From positions 1 through 57,808 of the forward strand of contig RQYR01000020.1 in the NCBI GenBank assembly GCA_003859965.1: 57,808 nt of DNA, written 5' to 3'. Positions 53,515 through 57,808 of the stretch are shown piece after piece (the stretch's first letter is position 1; each line of letters begins with the position of its first letter). The position numbers and the translations under genes were made by a program. The notes under the pieces were generated by a model. The model was given only the letters and a program-made list of their open reading frames with translations. It was not told the origin of the DNA and did not search any database. The stretch is from Comamonadaceae bacterium OH2545_COT-014 (GTDB lineage Bacteria; Pseudomonadota; Gammaproteobacteria; Burkholderiales; Burkholderiaceae_C).

Positions 53515-54520
53515 AACGCCGCACTTGCAGCGCCCCCGGGTTGACGATGTGGGTGGGCGCGCCCCGGATGAAATTCACCACGTTGCTGAAGGCTTCGCTG
53601 AAGTACTGCTCGTAGCTGTCTTGTTCGACATAACCGATATGCGGCGTGCAAATGCAGTTTTCCAGCCGCAGCAGCGCATGTCCTTGCAAGATCGGTTCGC
53701 TTTCGAACACGTCCACGGCAGCCATGCCGGGCCGGCCCCGGTTGAGCGCGCTGACCAAGGCATCGGGTTGCAGCAGCTCCGCACGCGAAGTATTGACCAG
53801 CAAAGCCGTGGGTTTCATCCGCCCCAGGTCTTGCAGGCGGACGATGCCTTGCGTGGCCGGCGCCAGCCGCAAGTGCAGCGAAAGCACGTCGGCCTGCTCG
53901 AAAAGCGCTTCGCGGCCAGGGGCGGTCATGTGACCATCGGCCAGGGCGCGCGCGCGTGAGGCGTCGCTGCCCCACACCAGCACGGGCATGCCAAAGGCCC
54001 GGCCGTAGCTGGCCACCAGCTGGCCAATGCGGCCATAGCCCCAGATGCCCAGCGTGCGGCCGCGCAGCACATGGCCCAGCCCGAAATTGGGCGGCATGGC
54101 GGCCGACTTCAGCCCCGACTGTTGCCAGGCGCCATGCTTGAGGTTGCCAATGTATTGAGGCAGGCGGCGCGCCGCCGCCATGATGAGCGCCCAGGTCAGC
54201 TCGGCGGGCGCCACCGGCGAGCCTGCGCCCTCGGCCACGGCAATGCCGTGCTCGGTGCAGGCCGCCACGTCGATATGGCGGCCCACCCGGCCCGTCTGGG
54301 AAATCATTTTCAGGCGCGGCAGCTTTTCAATGAGCTGGCGCGTGATGTAGGTCCGTTCTCGAATCAGCACCAGCACATCGGCGTCGCGCAGGCGCATGGC
54401 CAGCTGGCTCAGCCCCTTGACGGTGTTCGTGTAAACCTTGGCGGGCCATGGCTCCAGCCAGGACGCACACGCCAGCTTGCGCACGGCGTCCTGGTAGTCG
54501 TCGAGGATCACGATGTTCAT
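53513..54520 (-). CDS. D-2-hydroxyacid dehydrogenase family protein
   Basis: A 335-residue NAD-dependent dehydrogenase. The Rossmann motif is GHVLRGRTLGIWGYGRIGQL (GxGxxG). The catalytic arginine is in LLVNTSRAELL, the glutamate in VDVFESEPIL and the histidine in CTPHIGYVEQDSYE. VAPAELTWALIMAAARRLP precedes the nucleotide domain. The protein is of the phosphoglycerate-dehydrogenase-like group with the start MNIVILDDYQDAVRKL. The substrate (2-hydroxyacid/2-oxoacid) is unknown, and no pathway neighbour identifies it. Confidence 0.88.
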   Translation of the reverse strand: MNIVILDDYQDAVRKLACASWLEPWPAKVYTNTVKGLSQLAMRLRDADVLVLIRERTYITRQLIEKLPRLKMISQTGRVGRHIDVAACTEHGIAVAEGAGSPVAPAELTWALIMAAARRLPQYIGNLKHGAWQQSGLKSAAMPPNFGLGHVLRGRTLGIWGYGRIGQLVASYGRAFGMPVLVWGSDASRARALADGHMTAPGREALFEQADVLSLHLRLAPATQGIVRLQDLGRMKPTALLVNTSRAELLQPDALVSALNRGRPGMAAVDVFESEPILQGHALLRLENCICTPHIGYVEQDSYEQYFSEAFSNVVNFIRGAPTHIVNPGALQVRR

Positions 54521-54569
54521 GCGCTCAAGACTCCCTTTGAAGCCGCCCTGGCCGCCACAGCCCGCCCCT

Positions 54570-55202
54570 TCACTGCCGTGGTTCGCGCGGCAGCCCCATC
54601 AGATCGGTCAGGCTCATGGAATCGGACGGCGCCTCCGCCGGGCTTTGCAAGGCGCCGGGCAGCGTCACGGGCGCTGGTTCGCTGTTCATGGTGGGCATGG
54701 GCGCAGGCGCGCCCACATCCAGCAGGCGGCTGCGCAACACATGGGGGGGCGGCATGTCGCGCACCGACTTTTTCAGCCGCAGCAAACGCACGCCCGCGCT
54801 GCCCAGGATGCGGTGCCGCAGCGCCGCCGTGCGGCGCGCTTCCTCGGCGTTGTTGACGTGGTAGGCATCCACCTGAAAGGCAAATTGCGGGGCGCCATCA
54901 TCCTGGCACACCACAAAATCAACCCAATGCCCCGCCAGGCGCGCCTGGGCGCGGCGCCGGTCATCGGCATGGCGAATCGTCACCACGTGCGACAGGGGTA
55001 CATTGAACAGCACGGGCTGGCCCGGAAACGCCTCTTGCAAATAAAGCATCAAGCTGTACTGCGCCGGGGTAATGGGCTCCTTGGCGCTGTAGCGGTCGTT
55101 GCGGCTGCTGGCCGGGTGGCGCTGTTGGCGCTGGCGGTAGAAAAAGAACGCGGCTGCCGCCAGCGCCGCCAGCAAAAGAACAAGCCATGCGATAGACATC
55201 AA
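54570..55202 (-). CDS. Membrane-anchored DUF2726 protein
   Basis: A 210-residue protein with one N-terminal transmembrane helix (SIAWLVLLLAALAAAAFFFY) and a cytoplasmic DUF2726 domain (~40-150). ITPAQYSLMLYLQEAFPGQP, LAGHWVDFVVCQDDGAPQFA and GSAGVRLLRLKKS follow the topology of restriction-endonuclease-like folds found in DUF2726 (DFV ... E/Q-D ... K), but the central acidic residue appears as glutamine (FQVDAYH), so nuclease activity is doubtful. It has a low-complexity C-terminus. Function unknown. ATG 55199 is an equal start. Confidence 0.8.
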   Translation of the reverse strand: MMSIAWLVLLLAALAAAAFFFYRQRQQRHPASSRNDRYSAKEPITPAQYSLMLYLQEAFPGQPVLFNVPLSHVVTIRHADDRRRAQARLAGHWVDFVVCQDDGAPQFAFQVDAYHVNNAEEARRTAALRHRILGSAGVRLLRLKKSVRDMPPPHVLRSRLLDVGAPAPMPTMNSEPAPVTLPGALQSPAEAPSDSMSLTDLMGLPREPRQ

Positions 55203-55366
55203 TTCATTGTCTCCCTGGGTTCACCCGGCCCGAAAAAGGGGCTGGGCGTGCTACCGAGCCGCCCGGGCTGTTCTTTGCGGCGGGCGCGAGGGCAGTATAG
55301 CCACGTCCCTCGCGGCGCCGGCGCATGGCTTCAGCAGGCGGCCCGTGCCGTGGCTCACAGACGTTT

Positions 55367-56860
55367 TCACGGCTGGCGCACGCCGCCCAGGCACAGGTAT
55401 TTCAGCTCCAGGTACTCGTCGATGCCGTGCGCCGAGCCTTCCCGGCCCAGGCCGGACTGCTTGATGCCGCCAAAAGGCACGTGCTCGGTGGCCAGAATGT
55501 CCACGTTGATGCCGACCATGCCGTATTCCAGCGCCTCGGCCACACGGAAGATGCGGCCCATGTCACGGCTGTAGAGGTAGCCGGCCAAGCCGTATTCGGT
55601 GGCATTGGCGGCGGCAATGGCCTCGGCCTCGGCGCTGAAGCGGAACACGGGCGCCAGCGGGCCAAAGGTTTCCTCGCGCGCGCACAGCATGTCGGCACGG
55701 GCGTTGGCGATCACGGTGGGCTCAAAAAACTGGCCGCTGCCCAGCTCCGGCAGGGCGTGGCCGCCAGTGGTCAGGCGCCCGCCCTTGTCCAGCGCGTCCT
55801 GCACGTGGCGCTGCACTTTCTGCACGGCCGCCGGCTCGATCAGCGGCCCCTGGGTCACGCCCTCGGCGAAGCCATTGCCCACTTTGGCGGCACGCACGCG
55901 GGCGGTGAATTTCTCGACGAAGGCGTCATACGCGCCGTCCTGCACATAAAAGCGGTTGGTGCAGACGCAGGTCTGGCCGGCGTTGCGGTACTTGCTGGCA
56001 AAGGCGCCTTCCACCGCCGCATCAATGTCGGCATCGTCGAACACGATGAAAGGCGCATTGCCGCCCAGCTCCAGCGCCAGCTTCTTGATGGTGGGCGCGC
56101 ACTGCGCCATGAGAATGCGCCCCACCTCGGTGCTGCCGGTGAAGCTGAGGTGGCGCACCACGTCGCTCTCGCACAGCGCCCGGCCCAGGCCAGGGCTGTC
56201 GGTGCCCGTCACCACGTTCAGCACGCCGGGCGGCATGCCCGCGCGCGCGGCCAGCTCGGCTGCGGCCAGGGCGCTCAGCGGCGTCAGCTCGGCCGGCTTG
56301 ATGACGACCGGGCAGCCCGCGGCCAGCGCGGGCGCTACCTTGCGGGTGATCATGGCCAGCGGAAAGTTCCACGGCGTGATGGCCGCGCACACGCCAATGG
56401 GCTGGCGCAGCACGAACAGGCGGCGGTCGTTGTCGAACGTGGGCAGGGTTTCGCCGTTGACGCGCTTGGCCTGCTCGGCGTACCACTCGACAAAGCTGGC
56501 GCCGTAAGCCACTTCGCCGCGCGCTTCGGCAAAGGGTTTGCCCTGCTCGGCCGTCATGATGCGGGCCAAGTCGTCGCGGTGCTGCATCAGCAGCTGAAAC
56601 CATTTCAGCAAGATGGCGTGGCGCTGCTTGGCCGTGTGCTCGCGCCACGCGGGCCAGGCGCTGGCGGCGGCGTCAATGGCGGCCTGCATGTCGCTGCTGG
56701 CCAGATCGGCCACGTCAGCGAGCTTGTGGCCGGTGGCGGGGTCGTGCACGTCAAAGCGGCGGGAGCCGGGCAGCCACTGGCCGTTGACGTAGGCATCGGT
56801 CTTGAGCAGGCCGGGGTCTTTGAGCTGGTCAAGCGGGCTGGCCGTGGCGGGCATGGGCAT
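55367..56860 (-). CDS. gabD: NAD(P)-dependent succinate-semialdehyde dehydrogenase
   Basis: A 497-residue aldehyde dehydrogenase that oxidises succinate semialdehyde to succinate in GABA and related catabolism. GVCAAITPWNFPLAMITRKV, VIKPAELTPLSALAAAELA, FTGSTEVGRILM, LELGGNAPFIVFDDADID (general-base glutamate) and KYRNAGQTCVCTNRFYVQDG (nucleophilic cysteine) fit the SSADH I group; the C-terminus is PFGGIKQSGLGREGSAHGID. No GABA transaminase gene is adjacent, so the semialdehyde source is unknown. Confidence 0.92.
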   Translation of the reverse strand: MPMPATASPLDQLKDPGLLKTDAYVNGQWLPGSRRFDVHDPATGHKLADVADLASSDMQAAIDAAASAWPAWREHTAKQRHAILLKWFQLLMQHRDDLARIMTAEQGKPFAEARGEVAYGASFVEWYAEQAKRVNGETLPTFDNDRRLFVLRQPIGVCAAITPWNFPLAMITRKVAPALAAGCPVVIKPAELTPLSALAAAELAARAGMPPGVLNVVTGTDSPGLGRALCESDVVRHLSFTGSTEVGRILMAQCAPTIKKLALELGGNAPFIVFDDADIDAAVEGAFASKYRNAGQTCVCTNRFYVQDGAYDAFVEKFTARVRAAKVGNGFAEGVTQGPLIEPAAVQKVQRHVQDALDKGGRLTTGGHALPELGSGQFFEPTVIANARADMLCAREETFGPLAPVFRFSAEAEAIAAANATEYGLAGYLYSRDMGRIFRVAEALEYGMVGINVDILATEHVPFGGIKQSGLGREGSAHGIDEYLELKYLCLGGVRQP

Positions 56861-56990
56861 GTCTCCTGAAGGGGGTTGATCGGACGCCGTGCACCGGCGC
56901 CGGCAAATTGTAGGCAGGCCCCCAAGGCTGGCATCCCAAAAGGCCGTTCAGGCAGAACCAAGCTTGGTTCACCGCTATATTAAATACAGC

Positions 56991-57027
56991 AAAGCCCCGC
57001 CAATGGAAAACCATTGGCGGGGCTTTT
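56991..57027. terminator. Strong rho-independent terminator
   Basis: AAAGCCCCGCCAATGG and CCATTGGCGGGGCTTT flank a 4-nt AAAA loop, a 16-bp perfect stem. It lies 20 bp past the end of the minus-strand frame at 57047 and upstream of gabD; it can work in both directions. Confidence 0.9.
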
Positions 57028-57046
57028 GGGCTGGTGGCGACGAGCC

Positions 57047-57412
57047 TTACTGCTTGGCGTTCTTCATCAGGAAATCCATCGCCAGTTTCTGCTCGCCATC
57101 ATCCAGGCTGGCACGCGGGAACATGCGCTGGGTGATGCCCAGCCACTGCTTCTGCGTGAACTGGCCGAAGCGCTTGGCATCCATTTTCAGATCGGTCTTG
57201 ATGATGATCTTCGGCGGCTCGAAAGCCTTTGTGCCGCCCGCGTCGGCATCCGTGCATTTACGCAGGCTGGCCAGGCAGCTACCTACGTTCGCCGTCCGCG
57301 TGCAAAGCCACTCCATGACCGCCCCCCGCCCATACCAGTTCCCGAAGGGAACAAACGTGGCTGGTGAACCCCACAACATCGAACCCCGCAACGGGGGCTT
57401 CGTAGTCGTCAT
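57047..57412 (-). pseudogene. 3' remnant of a hypothetical gene
   Basis: The frame reads 121 codons, but only the last ~65 (from about FEPPKIIIKTDLKMDAKRFG to LDDGEQKLAMDFLMKNAKQ) look like protein; the start is improbable and lies opposite another small frame. The C-terminal pattern (QWLGITQRMFPRASLDDGEQ) is reminiscent of the last helices of c-type-cytochrome-like domains, but no CxxCH is present. The strong terminator directly downstream supports a real gene end whose 5' part was replaced. Identity unknown. Confidence 0.4.
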
Positions 57413-57473
57413 GGATGCCGAAGATCATGGCGGACTGATCAACCGAGCAGATACCCCTTCGCCTTGCGTGTAG
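57315..57473 (+). CDS. Small hypothetical ORF in the fragment mosaic
   Basis: Reads 52 residues, MTAPRPYQFPKGTNVAGEPH and NIEPRNGGFVVVMDAEDHGG with a short tail. There is no ribosome site. About 80 bp further on, in another frame, PHIEPDDGDYVAALDRQSSG resembles it, as though the segment were duplicated and then decayed. It could be a phage-derived fragment; the call is weak. Confidence 0.3.
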   Translation: MTAPRPYQFPKGTNVAGEPHNIEPRNGGFVVVMDAEDHGGLINRADTPSPCV

Positions 57474-57721
57474 AGGGTGAGTCAATGGTCAACCCACTGG
57501 ACCCGCACAGCCTGTACGCCCTGCCAGACGAGACAGATGTGCTTATCAACCCCACATCGAACCTGACGACGGCGATTACGTGGCCGCCCTGGATCGCCAA
57601 AGCAGTGGTGGCGAGAGATCGTGAAAGCGTATGGCTGGGCGCCCGCAGACCTGCAAACCCGCCGGGGCCAAGGGAACGCGCCCTCAATTCCCTGAACCCG
57701 AGCCATGCGCCGTTGCTGCTT

Positions 57722-57738
57722 AGAACCTGTTCAAAATC
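57722..57738. repeat. IS-end-like 17-mer bordering the transposase fragment
   Basis: AGAACCTGTTCAAAATC is identical to 27369-27385. It contains the stop codon of the transposase frame, so it is likely the outer end of the insertion sequence or very close to it. Confidence 0.6.
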
Positions 57739-57808
57739 TTTTGAGGATGAGCGCCAGGAAAGCCAAGTGGATGAACTGCAAGCTGGTATTGAGCAGGCGC
57801 TCGCAGTT
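57731..57808 (-). CDS. C-terminus of an IS transposase (IS5-like), partial
   Basis: Read on the minus strand from the right edge: NCERLLNTSLQFIHLAFLAL, then ILKRF and a stop at 57731. An SLQF..LAF.AL.L.R ending is typical of IS5-family transposases. Only 25 residues are inside the window; the rest lies to the right. Confidence 0.7.
   Translation of the reverse strand, partial: NCERLLNTSLQFIHLAFLALILKRF

Overview
The window is GC-rich (about 70% in most genes) with dense, short-spaced operons. Gene content points to a betaproteobacterium of the family Comamonadaceae (Acidovorax/Comamonas/Alicycliphilus-like): an Omp32-type porin, FabA/FabB, HpnC/HpnD, an EIIA-Man/HPr/EI phosphotransferase trio, a DUF2339/DUF3999 pair, and many LIV-type and Dpp-type ABC importers. 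The assignment is by gene content and style; no 16S rRNA gene is present. Species cannot be named.

Layout. 1-1017: start of a secreted protein that runs off the left edge. 1191-7041: a five-gene peptide/nickel-type (Dpp) ABC importer. 7543-11465: general porin, YchF ATPase, exonuclease I. 11508-16945: a zinc-ribbon protein and the DUF3999/DUF2339 membrane pair. 17146-26317: a sigma-54 activator facing a LIV-type ABC importer operon that carries a secreted polyhydroxyalkanoate-depolymerase-like enzyme and ends with an alpha/beta hydrolase; a very good sigma-54 promoter and two perfect palindromes lie between activator and operon. 26731-31185: CHRD lipoprotein, TonB-dependent receptor and a PchR-like AraC regulator. 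31235-34266: CCA-adding enzyme, aspartokinase and tRNA-Ser(GCU). 34234-37588: the remnant of a filamentous phage (inovirus) abutting tRNA-Ser, with repressor, operators, Rep and a frameshifted Zot. 38364-38592: tRNA-Cys and tRNA-Gly. 38839-40586: fabB-fabA. 41029-44259: folC, a SPOR-domain protein and cvpA. 44441-48992: RND efflux pump and its membrane-fusion lipoprotein. 49120-53478: hpnC-hpnD and the PTS genes. 53513-56860: 2-hydroxyacid dehydrogenase, DUF2726 protein and succinate-semialdehyde dehydrogenase. 57047-57808: a mosaic of fragments ending in an IS transposase C-terminus.

Most interesting points. (1) The 17.1-26.3 kb locus looks like one sigma-54-controlled system linking an extracellular polyester depolymerase, a dedicated ABC importer and an intracellular esterase; this is inference from gene order and promoter sequence. 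(2) The inovirus has lost all coat genes by an apparent internal deletion that fused Rep to the tail of the small membrane protein normally upstream of zot. (3) A dispersed ~60-bp repeat family has at least seven copies here, three of them inside reading frames of conserved genes. (4) Several start codons sit 8-10 nt behind a -10-like hexamer, suggesting leaderless transcripts.
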